A DNA stretch of 44,980 bases, taken from NCBI GenBank assembly GCA_030040155.1, contig JASHUG010000232.1, positions 1 through 44,980 on the forward strand, given 5' to 3'. Within the stretch, counting starts at the first letter, position 1. Every line of letters begins with the position of its first letter. Both the position numbers and the translations under genes were made by a program. The notes beneath the pieces are model-generated. The model was not told the DNA's origin. It did not search any database and was given only the letters and a program-made list of their open reading frames with translations. This DNA is from Streptosporangiaceae bacterium. GTDB taxonomy: Bacteria > Actinomycetota > Actinomycetes > Streptosporangiales > Streptosporangiaceae. Shown in pieces: positions 31,755-40,159 of the stretch.

Positions 31755-33215
31755 TCAGTGCGGAACGTAGCTCTTCCCGTCGTAGCGGTTGTCCTTAACC
31801 ACCGGGCGGTACGCCGCCGCGAAGGAGAAGACGTCGACCGGGCGCACCCAGGCGGGGGGCTTCGCGTTCGGCAACTGGCTCCGGCTGTCGCGCGGCGCGT
31901 ATCCGACCCCGCTGATGGCGTTGTCACAGATAACGTCGTGCGAGCCGGTGTCACTGACTCCGGCCTGGTCGCCGATCGCGCCGTACTTCTTGGTCACCAG
32001 GCCGCTGATGTTCGCGCCCGCGGACGGGCCGCCCTGGTAGCCGTTGCTGTTGCTGATGTTGTTGTAGCAGGCGACGTCGTCAGTGGAGATGTGCACCGAG
32101 GCGTTGCACGCCGAGTTGGCGTTGAACAGCGCTATGCCGACATCGTTGTTGACCAGCGTGTTCCTGGTTATGCTCGCGTCGCGCACGAGCGGCGAGTTCC
32201 TTTCGATGCCGCATACCGTGCCGCCCCCGCCGGCCACGAGGACCCCGGTCGAGTACGCCTCGCCGGTGCCCGTGTAGTTGTTGCCGGTGATCGTGCTGCC
32301 GGTAACCGTGCCGGTGGCGCCGAAGGAGATCTGGATCCCGTTCTGAGCGATCTGGCTGGTGGGCCCGTCACCGAAGACCGCAACGTCGGAGATGGAGGCG
32401 GTGGAGTCGGTGCCATCGATCGTGATGCCGTTCTTCTGGTAGTTGTCGATCGTGTCCCCGACTAGCGTCGCGTGCCCGATCTGGCCGGTGGGGGAGAAGC
32501 CAGCCTCGACGCCGACGCCGCCCTGGCAGCCGTTCAGCGGGTACGCCCCGGCCTGCGTGACCACCGAGTCGGCTAGCGCCAGGTTCGCGCCGCCCTCGAC
32601 CAGCACGTCGTAGAGGCTGCTGTAACACACGCTGCTAGGCCAGTTGCCCTCGATCGTGACGTGGCTGATCGACACCGAAACACCCTTGGTGTTGGCGCCG
32701 CTGGCGTTGGCCGCGCAGATCTCGATCACCGACTGCGGCACCTGAGTGTGGGTGGCTGCGTCCCTGACCTGGCATGTCGTGGCCGACAGGCCGGTGCTCT
32801 GGTTACTGCCCACGGTTGCGGGAAGCTGGATCGTGACCGCGCCGCTGGCGCGCACGATGTTCAGGCTCTTGGTGATCGTCACCTGCTCGCTGTAGGTGCC
32901 CGAGCACAGCTCGATCGTCGGCACTGAGTGTCCGGTCCCGGCCGCCTCGGCCGCAGTCACCGCGGACTGGACCGTGCTGTAGGCGGCGGTGCCGCAACTG
33001 ACGTTCTTGGCCGCCGCCACTCCGGCCGGCGACACCCAGTAGGTGTGGCTCGCGGAAGCACTGGCGGCAGCGGCGGGGATGGTGATCGCGGCCGCGACCG
33101 CGGCGACGGCGATCCCGCCCGTGAACAGCCCGGCCGCTCGCGATCTGCGGCCGCCCCCCGCGCCCGAATGCGCACCGAATAGATGGCGCCCGTACCGGGC
33201 CGGCAATCCACGCAT
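31755..33215 (-). CDS. Secreted right-handed parallel beta-helix protein
   Basis: A 486-residue exported protein. A long basic leader (RYGRHLFGAHSGAGGGRRSR) is followed by the hydrophobic stretch AAGLFTGGIAVAAVAAAITI and PAAAASASASHTY, a Sec- or Tat-like signal with an Ala-x-Ala cleavage area near residue 55. The mature part opens with TYWVSPAG, then AYSTVQSAVTAAEAAGTGHS, as in pectin-lyase-fold/NosD-like proteins, and continues with repeats such as ISHVTIEG, NGITIDGTDS, GTVTGSTITGNNY and ITRNTLVNNDVGIALFNANS. About ten cysteines are spread along it, probably as disulfides. No polysaccharide-lyase active site is obvious, so it may bind or modify surface glycans. AAGGAG lies seven bases before the ATG. 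Confidence 0.83.
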   Translation of the reverse strand: MRGLPARYGRHLFGAHSGAGGGRRSRAAGLFTGGIAVAAVAAAITIPAAAASASASHTYWVSPAGVAAAKNVSCGTAAYSTVQSAVTAAEAAGTGHSVPTIELCSGTYSEQVTITKSLNIVRASGAVTIQLPATVGSNQSTGLSATTCQVRDAATHTQVPQSVIEICAANASGANTKGVSVSISHVTIEGNWPSSVCYSSLYDVLVEGGANLALADSVVTQAGAYPLNGCQGGVGVEAGFSPTGQIGHATLVGDTIDNYQKNGITIDGTDSTASISDVAVFGDGPTSQIAQNGIQISFGATGTVTGSTITGNNYTGTGEAYSTGVLVAGGGGTVCGIERNSPLVRDASITRNTLVNNDVGIALFNANSACNASVHISTDDVACYNNISNSNGYQGGPSAGANISGLVTKKYGAIGDQAGVSDTGSHDVICDNAISGVGYAPRDSRSQLPNAKPPAWVRPVDVFSFAAAYRPVVKDNRYDGKSYVPH

Positions 33216-33480
33216 CTAGATACTCCTTGGGTAACGGTTCATGCGTACACGTATATGTCGCGCGACCCCACCAGGAAGTTGACAGCAGCTGTGACACTTT
33301 TCTCAGCGCGCAGTGCCGGCCGGCCGGCCGGGCGCTTCGCGTGGCTGGGGAACCTTTTTGCCGCGCTGGCGACAACGCTCGTACCCAGCCGCCGTTGCCA
33401 GATGCGATTTGTCCGTTTGCTGGCGGCCAGCGACGTGTCTGTCGACCTAGCGACGTCTGCTCAGGCGGCACGCTCGTCAG
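33216..33480. other. Intergenic region, possible short plus-strand RNA
   Basis: No protein gene is supported. TTGACA occurs at 33279-33284 on the plus strand, but its expected -10 position is poor. GTATAT lies at 33251-33256. A hairpin with a plus-strand T-run follows at 33481. Whether a small RNA is made here is uncertain. Confidence 0.3.
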
Positions 33481-33516
33481 CTGCGGGACGCGCAGCCACT
33501 GGCGTCCCGCAGTTTT
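33481..33516 (+). terminator. Hairpin with plus-strand T-run
   Basis: CTGCGGGACGC (33481-33491), a 10-base loop, GCGTCCCGCAG (33502-33512), then TTTT. The T-run is on the plus strand, although both flanking genes are on the minus strand. On the minus strand the stem begins about 18 bases past the EthD-like gene stop, so it could serve that gene as a T-less terminator. Confidence 0.65.
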
Positions 33517-33530
33517 AGCCGGAATCCGGG

Positions 33531-33836
33531 CTAGTCGACGATCTCGACGTACATGCGCGAGCCGGGCGGGGCGATCTGGCCGTAGTGCTGTGCGGTGGCG
33601 GCGCCCTCGGGCGACCCGAACGCGGCGTCCATCGCGGCTCTGTCCGCGAAGTACAACTCGGCGATCCGGTGATAAGTGTGCTCGCCGCCGTCCAGCGCGG
33701 TGACAAGCCTGCCCGCCTCGAAGCGCTGCAGCCTGGGGATCTTGGCCACCAGGGGCGCATGCACTGCGGCGTACTCCTGGTCGAACGCGGCAGCGTCTGC
33801 CGGCTGGGTGTACAGGACTACGAGCTTCACCGTCAT
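33531..33836 (-). CDS. EthD family protein
   Basis: A 101-residue dimeric alpha/beta-barrel protein of the EthD family. It opens with MTVKLVVLYTQPADAAAFDQ, then EYAAVHAPLVAKIPRLQRFE, with the conserved His in the Y-x-x-x-H-x-P-L pattern. HRIAELYFADRAAMDAAFGS follows, and the end is MYVEIVD. EthD proteins are needed for some P450 systems (ethyl tert-butyl ether breakdown) and others are small decarboxylases or cyclases; no P450 is present here. GAGGAG precedes the ATG. It is separate from the HutC-type regulator gene by 67 bases on the same strand, so it might be read from that gene's promoter. Confidence 0.85.
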   Translation of the reverse strand: MTVKLVVLYTQPADAAAFDQEYAAVHAPLVAKIPRLQRFEAGRLVTALDGGEHTYHRIAELYFADRAAMDAAFGSPEGAATAQHYGQIAPPGSRMYVEIVD

Positions 33837-33903
33837 CGCGTGCTCCTCGCCGCAAATGGCCCTTGTCGGCGCAGAACGCTACCGGGCGGCGCCGGCGCTG
33901 TCA

Positions 33904-34749
33904 CTACAGCTCCCCGGCCAGCTCCGAGGTCCAGACGACGACCCTGGTCCGGTCGCCGCGGAACAGGTCGCGCGCGAATTCCAGTGGTTGCCCCGCCTTC
34001 GAGTAGGCGGTGCGCTCGACCAGCATGAGGGGTGCGCCCTCGTCTATCTCCAGGGCCTCCGCCTCCCGGACGCCAGCCACGACGGGCTCGAGCAACTCGC
34101 GCGCCCGGTGGGGTCGCTGCCTGTACCGGTCCTCGAGCAACTCATAGAGCGAGCCATCCAGCCGGCAGTCGAGCAAGTCAGGAAACAAGGCTGCCGGGAA
34201 CAACGAGTGCTCAATGACCATCGGCCGGCCGTCCGCGAGCCGGATCCGGCGAACCTCGTGCACGGGATCGCCCTCGGCCAGTCCGAGTGCCGCCGCAGCC
34301 GCGGGGCTGGCCGGGATCTGGGCGGCGGCCAGAACCTTCGCCCCCGCCACCTTGCCGTGCCGCCGCAGTTGCTCGGAGAACCCGGCGAGCGTGGTCAGGT
34401 CCTGCTCCAGCTTGGCCTCGGCCACGAACGTGCCGCCGTTGCGGCCGACCGTCTTGGTGACCAGTCCCCGCTGCGCCAGTTCGCCGAGCGCGTGCCTGAG
34501 CGTCATCCGGCTCACGCCGAGCCAGGCGGACAGATCGTGCTCGGTCGGGAGCCGGTCACCCGCCCTGAGCTGGCCGGCGGCGATGGCATCGGCCAGCCAG
34601 TCCTCGATCTGCGCGTGCGCGGTGACGCCCGTCTGCTTGATGATCTTCGGCGGCTTCCTCGCCAGTGAGGTCAGCCGCGTTAGCGCACCAGGCGCTGCCT
34701 GAACCGGTCGCGGCGGCTGCGGCTGCGCGGTGGGTGTCACCTGCTGCAT
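33904..34749 (-). CDS. GntR family regulator, HutC subfamily
   Basis: A 281-residue regulator. An N-terminal Pro/Gln-rich tail of about 30 residues precedes the winged helix-turn-helix (about residues 40-105: AHAQIEDWLADAIAAGQLRA, then LPTEHDLSAWLGVSRMTLRH, then LGELAQRGLVTKTVGRNGGT). The UTRA ligand domain (about residues 120-275) has PVHEVRRIRLADGRPMVIEH and MLVERTAYSKAGQPLEFARD. This is the HutC subfamily, whose members sense small molecules and bind GT-rich palindromes such as GTCTAGAC. The ATG at 34749 is preceded by AGGAGG; a longer frame to 34929 lacks one. Matching sites lie at the divergent promoters near 36.6 kb, so it probably controls the amine/serine locus. Confidence 0.92.
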   Translation of the reverse strand: MQQVTPTAQPQPPRPVQAAPGALTRLTSLARKPPKIIKQTGVTAHAQIEDWLADAIAAGQLRAGDRLPTEHDLSAWLGVSRMTLRHALGELAQRGLVTKTVGRNGGTFVAEAKLEQDLTTLAGFSEQLRRHGKVAGAKVLAAAQIPASPAAAAALGLAEGDPVHEVRRIRLADGRPMVIEHSLFPAALFPDLLDCRLDGSLYELLEDRYRQRPHRARELLEPVVAGVREAEALEIDEGAPLMLVERTAYSKAGQPLEFARDLFRGDRTRVVVWTSELAGEL

Positions 34750-34768
34750 GCCTCCTAGTGTCCTCCCC

Positions 34769-34796
34769 GTTATATGCGCCAGGGAACGAGCTCTAA
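34769..34796 (-). promoter_or_regulatory. Predicted promoter of the HutC-type regulator
   Basis: On the minus strand there is TTAGAG (plus 34791-34796), 16 bp, and TATAAC (plus 34769-34774). It lies in the 187-base gap between the permease stop and the regulator start, so the regulator can be expressed apart from the permease. Confidence 0.4.
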
Positions 34797-34936
34797 CGGG
34801 CGACGGCCCGCGCAGATCCTCCTGTCGTCGCGGACCGCCGCCCCGGCGGACAGCGCGCCGCCCTCCCGGCCATGACGCCGGGGCACGGGGCGGGCCCCGG
34901 CGAGGCTCACGGCGCGCCGTCCAGCTCAACCAGCCC

Positions 34937-36490
34937 CTAGGCAGCCCCCTCCGCTGCCGGGATTGGTTCCCCGTCGGGCGGGGCCGTGACCGGCGCGAAC
35001 TCCTTGCTCCGGCCGACGATCAGGTAGTAGAGGGCACCGATGATGACGATGACCACGAACACGGTCCACAGGATCGGAATGTCGTTCAGGAACCCGACGT
35101 GGAAGTTGAGCGACTGGACGCCGGCCACGACGGTCTGTTTAGGCTCTGGGTTGCTGGCGGCCCGCGGCCACGCGAAGTTGATCAGCATCGCGAGACCGTA
35201 GGCAAGGCCGAGCAGGTTGATGGCGACGCCCCACTTGCCAAGCTTGAACGGAGCTTTAGTCCGCGGCCAGCCTCGCAGCCGGTCGCGCAGGATCGCCAGG
35301 TTCCCGAGGAAGTAGCTGAAGTAGATCATCGCGGTCGCCGCGATCGCGATGATGCCTGCGCCGTCGAACTGGATGAACGGGATCGCGGCCAGCGCCGCGA
35401 TGACGAGGCAGGTCCAGATCGGCGTGTGCAGGCTGGATGACACCTTCGAGAGCACGCCGGAGAACGGCAGTTGCTTGTCCCGCGCCATGCCGAAGCCGAG
35501 CCTGATCGTCGCCGCCATGATCGACAGGCAGCAGACGAAGATCGCGGCCGACACCACCAGCAGGTAGATGGTCGCGAACGGATGCGAGAAGTTGGCCTCG
35601 ATGATGTTCTGCGGCCCGTACGCGCCGCTGATCGCGGTGTGCAGGTTCGGGATCGACATCAGCGTGGCGAGCAGGAATACGCCGCCGATGATGAACGCGC
35701 CGACGATCGAGTACAGCACCGCCCGCGGCGCGGCCCGGCGCGGATCGCGAGTTTCCTCGGCCAGGGTTGACGCCGTGTCGAATCCGTAGATCACGAACAG
35801 GCTCATGAACATGCCAGCCAGGAAGGTATTGGCGCCGATGTGCAGCCCGCCGCTGTCGGTGACGATCTTGAAGCCCTGGTGGTTGTGGAAGGCCAGCAGG
35901 ACGATCGCGAACACGAACATGCCAAGGATCTCGAACAGCACGCCGGTGTTATTAATGATCGCGACCAGCTTCACGCCGTAGATGTTCAGCACCGTGATGA
36001 CGACCAGGGTGATCAGCGCGACCACCAGTTCGGTGTTCAGGTCGAAATTGAGCGAGTGCCAGCCGAGGCCTTCCAGCGCCGGGATAAGCGCGATCGGCAG
36101 CGTGGCGACCACCGACGTCACCGTCAGGATGCCGGCGAACAGGTAGATCCAGCCGGTGAACCACGAGTAGGCCCGCTTGGCCATGTACTTCGACCACTGG
36201 AACACCGAGCCCGCCAGCGGATAGTGGCTGGTGACCTCGGCGAAGTTCAGCGCGATGATGAACTGCCCGATCGCGACCACCGGCCAGGTCCAGATCATCA
36301 CGCCGCCGAGAGTGGTCAGGCCGAGGAAGAACAGCGTGAAGATGCCGGTCGACGGCGAGATGTAGCTGAACGCGACCGCGAACGAGCTGAAAAAGCCGAG
36401 CGAGCGCTTCAGCTCCTGCTTGTAGCCGAACCTGGCGAGATCTGCGGTGTCGCGGTCTTGGCTTGTGCTGACACTCGGAGTTGCGCTCAT
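34937..36490 (-). CDS. APC superfamily amino acid/amine permease
   Basis: A 517-residue secondary transporter with about 12-14 membrane helices. The first helix region FGYKQELKRSLGFFSSFAVA, then FSYISPSTGIFTLF, holds the family's helix-1 unwound substrate site (Ser-Pro-Ser-Thr-Gly). FAEVTSHYPLAGSVFQWSKY and FVIYGFDTASTLAEETRDPR, then RAAPRAVL, are conserved blocks of the amino acid-choline/GABA-type (ACT/AAT) branch. It is first on its strand, with GAGGAGG before the ATG and a promoter (TGGACA-18-TACGCT) whose -35 lies inside a CTGTCCAGACC site. The divergent genes point to uptake of an amine, amino alcohol or N-methyl amino acid. The substrate is inferred, not read. Confidence 0.9.
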   Translation of the reverse strand: MSATPSVSTSQDRDTADLARFGYKQELKRSLGFFSSFAVAFSYISPSTGIFTLFFLGLTTLGGVMIWTWPVVAIGQFIIALNFAEVTSHYPLAGSVFQWSKYMAKRAYSWFTGWIYLFAGILTVTSVVATLPIALIPALEGLGWHSLNFDLNTELVVALITLVVITVLNIYGVKLVAIINNTGVLFEILGMFVFAIVLLAFHNHQGFKIVTDSGGLHIGANTFLAGMFMSLFVIYGFDTASTLAEETRDPRRAAPRAVLYSIVGAFIIGGVFLLATLMSIPNLHTAISGAYGPQNIIEANFSHPFATIYLLVVSAAIFVCCLSIMAATIRLGFGMARDKQLPFSGVLSKVSSSLHTPIWTCLVIAALAAIPFIQFDGAGIIAIAATAMIYFSYFLGNLAILRDRLRGWPRTKAPFKLGKWGVAINLLGLAYGLAMLINFAWPRAASNPEPKQTVVAGVQSLNFHVGFLNDIPILWTVFVVIVIIGALYYLIVGRSKEFAPVTAPPDGEPIPAAEGAA

Positions 36491-36530
36491 CGTGTCCTCC
36501 TCGTCCCGCTCGGGACCTCAGATGACGCGT

Positions 36531-36563
36531 AGCGTAGGGGCGCAACGGCGTAACTGTCCAGAC
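36531..36563 (-). promoter_or_regulatory. Permease promoter with GntR-type operator
   Basis: On the minus strand there is -35 TGGACA (plus 36555-36560), 18 bp, and -10 TACGCT (plus 36531-36536). The plus-strand motif GTCCAGAC at 36556-36563, within CTGTCCAGACC, covers the -35, so a HutC-type repressor here would block the permease promoter. Confidence 0.6.
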
Positions 36564-36652
36564 CCTATCTGCAACAGGGTGCGATCTATTTCCGGCATTC
36601 GCGGCAGGCGAATCGCCCACCCGGCGCGTCCGAACGGATGTCGGGCACTTCT

Positions 36653-36684
36653 GTCTAGACCTTTGCGTATTCGCCTCGTAACCT
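36653..36684 (+). promoter_or_regulatory. Catabolic-operon promoter with GntR-type operator
   Basis: TAGACC (36656-36661), a 17-bp spacer and TAACCT (36679-36684) form a plus-strand promoter. The perfect palindrome GTCTAGAC (36653-36660), within CTGTCTAGACC, covers the -35. GTCTAGAC is the core of known HutC-subfamily sites such as those of DasR. Confidence 0.62.
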
Positions 36685-36719
36685 GCGATCAGTACTCAGA
36701 ACCAGGAGGGGTGTTGCCG

Positions 36720-37685
36720 GTGGTGAGCGAACTGCGGCACGGTGGGGTGCCGGAGGTTGACGAGCCAGGGCAGGACCCGGTGCCGGCGCAGACGCGCGAG
36801 CTGCTTTCTGCCGTTCCCAGCCTGGCCGGCTCGGCCACGGAAATCAGCGTGCTGCCCGGCGGGCTCACCAACCAGAACTTCCGCGTCACCACCGAGCGGG
36901 GCTGTTTCGTGGCCAGGCTGTGGTCCGACGGCGGGCTGCTGGGCATCGACCGGGAGCACGAGTACCGCAACTCGGTGCTGGCCGCGGCGGCGGGCGTCGG
37001 TGCGCCGGTGGTCGAGTACCGCCCGCAGGAGCGAGTGCTGGTGCTCGGGTACATCGACGGCAAGACGCTCGGTAACGCCGACGTGGCGGAGCCCGCGATG
37101 ATCCCGAGGATCGCCGCGGCGTGCCGCATGCTCCACCGGGCGGACCGGTTTGCTGGCAACTTCGACATGTTCGAGATCCAGCCTCGTTACTACCGGGTCG
37201 CCCGCGAGGCGGGCATGAGCATCCCGGCCGGCTACGAGGACCTGATGCCCGCCTTCGCAGCCGCCCGCACCGCCCTGGCGGTCAGGCATGAGGGCACGGT
37301 GCCGTGCAACAATGACCTGCTCGCGGCCAACTTCATCGACGACGGCGAGCGGATCTGGGTGATCGACTACGAGTACTCGGGCAACAACGACCCCTGCTTC
37401 GAGCTCGGGAACATCGCCGGAGAGTGCGGTCTCGATCGCGAGGCTCTCGCCGCGCTCGTGACCGCGTACTACGGCCGGACGCGGCGCAGCCGGATCGCGC
37501 GGGCCGAGCTGTTCGGGCTGGTCTCCCGGTACGGCTGGACGCTCTGGGGCGCGATCCAGAGCGCGACGAGCAAGCTGGACTTCGACTTCTGGTCCTGGGG
37601 CATGGAGCGGTTCGAGGCGGCCGCCGCCGGCTTCACCGGCCCGGCATTTCCGCGGCTGCTCGACGAAGTTCAGGACGGGGACTGA
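36720..37685 (+). CDS. Choline/ethanolamine kinase-like phosphotransferase
   Basis: A 321-residue protein of the choline/ethanolamine-kinase and aminoglycoside-phosphotransferase fold. The nucleotide-loop region is ISVLPGGLTNQNFRVTTERG (about residues 40-59). The catalytic loop reads GTVPCNNDLLAANFIDDGER (about residues 195-214), then IWVIDYEYSGNNDPCFELGN, with the metal-binding Asp-Tyr-Glu-Tyr. Many family members have His-Asn-Asp in the loop; here it is Asn-Asn-Asp. The start is one of three GTG codons (36711, 36720, 36723); the spacing from AGGAGGG at 36704-36710 favours 36720. The stop is two bases before the oxidase start. The substrate may be an amino alcohol linked to the downstream pathway. 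Confidence 0.85.
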   Translation: MVSELRHGGVPEVDEPGQDPVPAQTRELLSAVPSLAGSATEISVLPGGLTNQNFRVTTERGCFVARLWSDGGLLGIDREHEYRNSVLAAAAGVGAPVVEYRPQERVLVLGYIDGKTLGNADVAEPAMIPRIAAACRMLHRADRFAGNFDMFEIQPRYYRVAREAGMSIPAGYEDLMPAFAAARTALAVRHEGTVPCNNDLLAANFIDDGERIWVIDYEYSGNNDPCFELGNIAGECGLDREALAALVTAYYGRTRRSRIARAELFGLVSRYGWTLWGAIQSATSKLDFDFWSWGMERFEAAAAGFTGPAFPRLLDEVQDGD

Positions 37686-37687
37686 CA

Positions 37688-40147
37688 GTGGTGTCTGCTG
37701 ACCTCCCAGCGCGCGCCCAGGTCGTGATCATCGGCGGCGGGGTGATCGGCGCCAGCGTCGCCTACCACCTGACCGCGCTCGGCCGGACCGACGTGCTGCT
37801 CCTTGAGCAGGGCCAGCTTTCCTGCGGAACGACCTGGCACGCGGCCGGCCTGGTTGGCCAGCTGCGCGCCTCGGAAGCCGGTACCCGGCTGGTGCAGTAC
37901 TCGACCCGGCTGTACGAGCGGCTGGAGGCCGAGACGGGGCAGGCCACCGGATTCCGCCGGTGCGGCGGAGTCACCGTTGCCAGGACCGCCGACCGGATGA
38001 CCGCACTGCGGCGCACCGAGGCGACCGCGCAGGCCTACGGCATCGAGTGCGAGCTGATCAGCGCCAGCGAGGCGGCGAGCCTGTACCCGCTGCTGCGGAC
38101 CGACGATCTGGTCGGCGCGATCTGGCTGCCGGGTGACGGGCGCGCCGACCCGGTCGACCTTACCGCGGCGCTGGCCCGCGGGGCCCGGCGGCGCGGCGCC
38201 GTGATAGCGGAGCGGGTCAGGGTCACCGGAGTCGGCAGCCGCGACGGGCGCGTCACCGGCGTCGTCACCGACCGCGGCGAGGTCGAGGCCGAGGTCGTCG
38301 TGAACTGCGCCGGGCAGTGGGCCAAGCAGGTCGGCGCGCTGGCCGGGGTGACGGTGCCGCTGCACTCGGCCGAGCACTTCTACGTGGTCTCCGAGCAGAT
38401 CGCCGGCGTCCGCTCCGACCTGCCGGTGCTGCGTGACCCCGACGGGTGGACCTACTTCAAGGAGGAGACCGGCGGCCTGGTCGTCGGCGGCTTCGAGCCG
38501 CAGGCCAAGCCCTGGGTCGCCCCTGACGACCTGCCCTACCCGTTCGAGTTCCGGCTGCTCGAGGAGGACTGGGATCACTTCAGCGTGCTGATGGACAGCG
38601 CCGTGCACCGCCTGCCGGTGCTGGCGCAGACCGGCATCAGGAAGTTCTACAACGGGCCGGAGAGCTTCACGCCCGACAACCAGTTCCTGCTGGGCGAAGC
38701 GCCGGAGCTGGCCGGGTTCTTCGTCGCCGCCGGGTTCAACTCGGTCGGGATCGCCTCGGCCGGAGGAGCCGGCCTGGCGCTAGCCCAATGGATCGTCGAC
38801 GGCCAGCCGGACGCCGACCTGACGACGGTCGACATCCGGCGGTTCGCCCCTTTCAACGGCAACAGCCAGTGGCTGAGGGACCGGGTCAGCGAGGTACTCG
38901 GGTTGCACTACGCGATCGGGTGGCCGAACCGCGAGCTGGAGACCGCGCGCCCGTTCCGGCGGTCGCCGGTCTATCAGCAGCTGGCCGAAGCGAACGCGTG
39001 CTTTGGCAGCAAGATGGGCTGGGAGCGGGCGAACTTCTTCGCTCCGGCCGGCCACGAGCCGGTGATCGAGTACTCGTGGGGCAGCCAGAACTGGCAGCCC
39101 TGGTCCTCGGCCGAGCAGGAGGCGACGAGGCAGCGGGTGGCGGTATTCGACCAGACCTCATTCTCCAAGTACCTGGTCAGCGGGGACGACGCGGAATCGG
39201 CTCTGCAGTGGCTGTGCACCAACGAGGTCGCGGTGCCGGTCGGCCGCACCGTCTACACGGGCATGCTCAACGACCGCGGCACCTATGAATCCGACATCAC
39301 CGTGACCAGGCTCGCGGCGACCCAGTTCCTGCTCGTGGCGAGCGCGGCCACCACCGAGCGCGACACCGACCACATCCGCAGGCGCATGCCGGCCGGGAGC
39401 CGTGCCACCGTCACCGACGTGACCTCCTCGTGCGCGGTCTACGGCGTCATGGGACCGGCCTCGAGGCAACTGCTCAGCAGGCTGACCAGGACCAGCCTGG
39501 GAGACTCCTCGTTCCCCTTCGGTGCCAGCAAAATGATCGACCTGGGCTATGCCACCGTGCGGGCGACGCGCATCACGTACGTCGGCGAGCTTGGCTGGGA
39601 ACTGTACGTGCCCGCCGAGTTCGCCGTCGGCGTGTACGCGGACCTGATGGCGGCTGGCGCGGATCTCGGCGTGGTCAACGCCGGGTACTACGCGATCGAG
39701 TCGCTCCGGCTGGAGAAGGGTTACCGCGCGTTCGGCCGGGAGCTGACGCCCGACTACGGCCCGGTCGAGGCCGGGCTTCTGTTCGCGTGCAAGCTGTCGG
39801 GCGGGGTTGGCTTTCTCGGGCGCGAGGCGGTAGAGAAGGCGCGGGCAGAGGGACCCCGGCGGCGGCTGGTGTCGGTAATCCTCGAGGACCCCGGCGTGAT
39901 GCTGTGGGGCGGCGAACTGCTTCTCCGCGACGGGGCCCCGGCCGGGCAGCTAACCTCCGGCGCCTACGGGGCCACGCTCGGCGCCGCCGTGGGCCTGGCC
40001 TACCTGCGCGATCCGGGCGGCGGCGTCGCGACACCCGAGCTGGTCAGGTCGGGCATATATCAGGTCAACGTCGGCGGGCAGTTCGTCGGGGCCAAGGTGC
40101 AGCTGCGGCCGCCGTATGATCCGGCAGGGAGCAGGGTCAAGTCCTAA
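37688..40147 (+). CDS. Dimethylglycine/sarcosine-type FAD oxidase with GcvT domain
   Basis: An 819-residue flavoprotein. The dinucleotide fold is VVIIGGGVIGASVAYHL (about residues 12-28), followed by SCGTTWHAAGLVGQLRASEA, where His51 is the expected covalent FAD site of dimethylglycine and sarcosine dehydrogenases. The DAO domain runs to about residue 385. The FAO_M linker and the folate-binding GcvT/aminomethyltransferase domain with its C-terminal barrel (about residues 440-810) follow: ITYVGELGWELYVPAEFAVG, then NAGYYAIESLRLEKGYRAFG. Such enzymes remove an N-methyl group from dimethylglycine or sarcosine and pass it to tetrahydrofolate. It sits between the kinase-like gene and the serine dehydratase gene with near-zero spacing, in one operon. 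Confidence 0.91.
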   Translation: MVSADLPARAQVVIIGGGVIGASVAYHLTALGRTDVLLLEQGQLSCGTTWHAAGLVGQLRASEAGTRLVQYSTRLYERLEAETGQATGFRRCGGVTVARTADRMTALRRTEATAQAYGIECELISASEAASLYPLLRTDDLVGAIWLPGDGRADPVDLTAALARGARRRGAVIAERVRVTGVGSRDGRVTGVVTDRGEVEAEVVVNCAGQWAKQVGALAGVTVPLHSAEHFYVVSEQIAGVRSDLPVLRDPDGWTYFKEETGGLVVGGFEPQAKPWVAPDDLPYPFEFRLLEEDWDHFSVLMDSAVHRLPVLAQTGIRKFYNGPESFTPDNQFLLGEAPELAGFFVAAGFNSVGIASAGGAGLALAQWIVDGQPDADLTTVDIRRFAPFNGNSQWLRDRVSEVLGLHYAIGWPNRELETARPFRRSPVYQQLAEANACFGSKMGWERANFFAPAGHEPVIEYSWGSQNWQPWSSAEQEATRQRVAVFDQTSFSKYLVSGDDAESALQWLCTNEVAVPVGRTVYTGMLNDRGTYESDITVTRLAATQFLLVASAATTERDTDHIRRRMPAGSRATVTDVTSSCAVYGVMGPASRQLLSRLTRTSLGDSSFPFGASKMIDLGYATVRATRITYVGELGWELYVPAEFAVGVYADLMAAGADLGVVNAGYYAIESLRLEKGYRAFGRELTPDYGPVEAGLLFACKLSGGVGFLGREAVEKARAEGPRRRLVSVILEDPGVMLWGGELLLRDGAPAGQLTSGAYGATLGAAVGLAYLRDPGGGVATPELVRSGIYQVNVGGQFVGAKVQLRPPYDPAGSRVKS

Positions 40148-40159
40148 GAGGAGGGCCCT

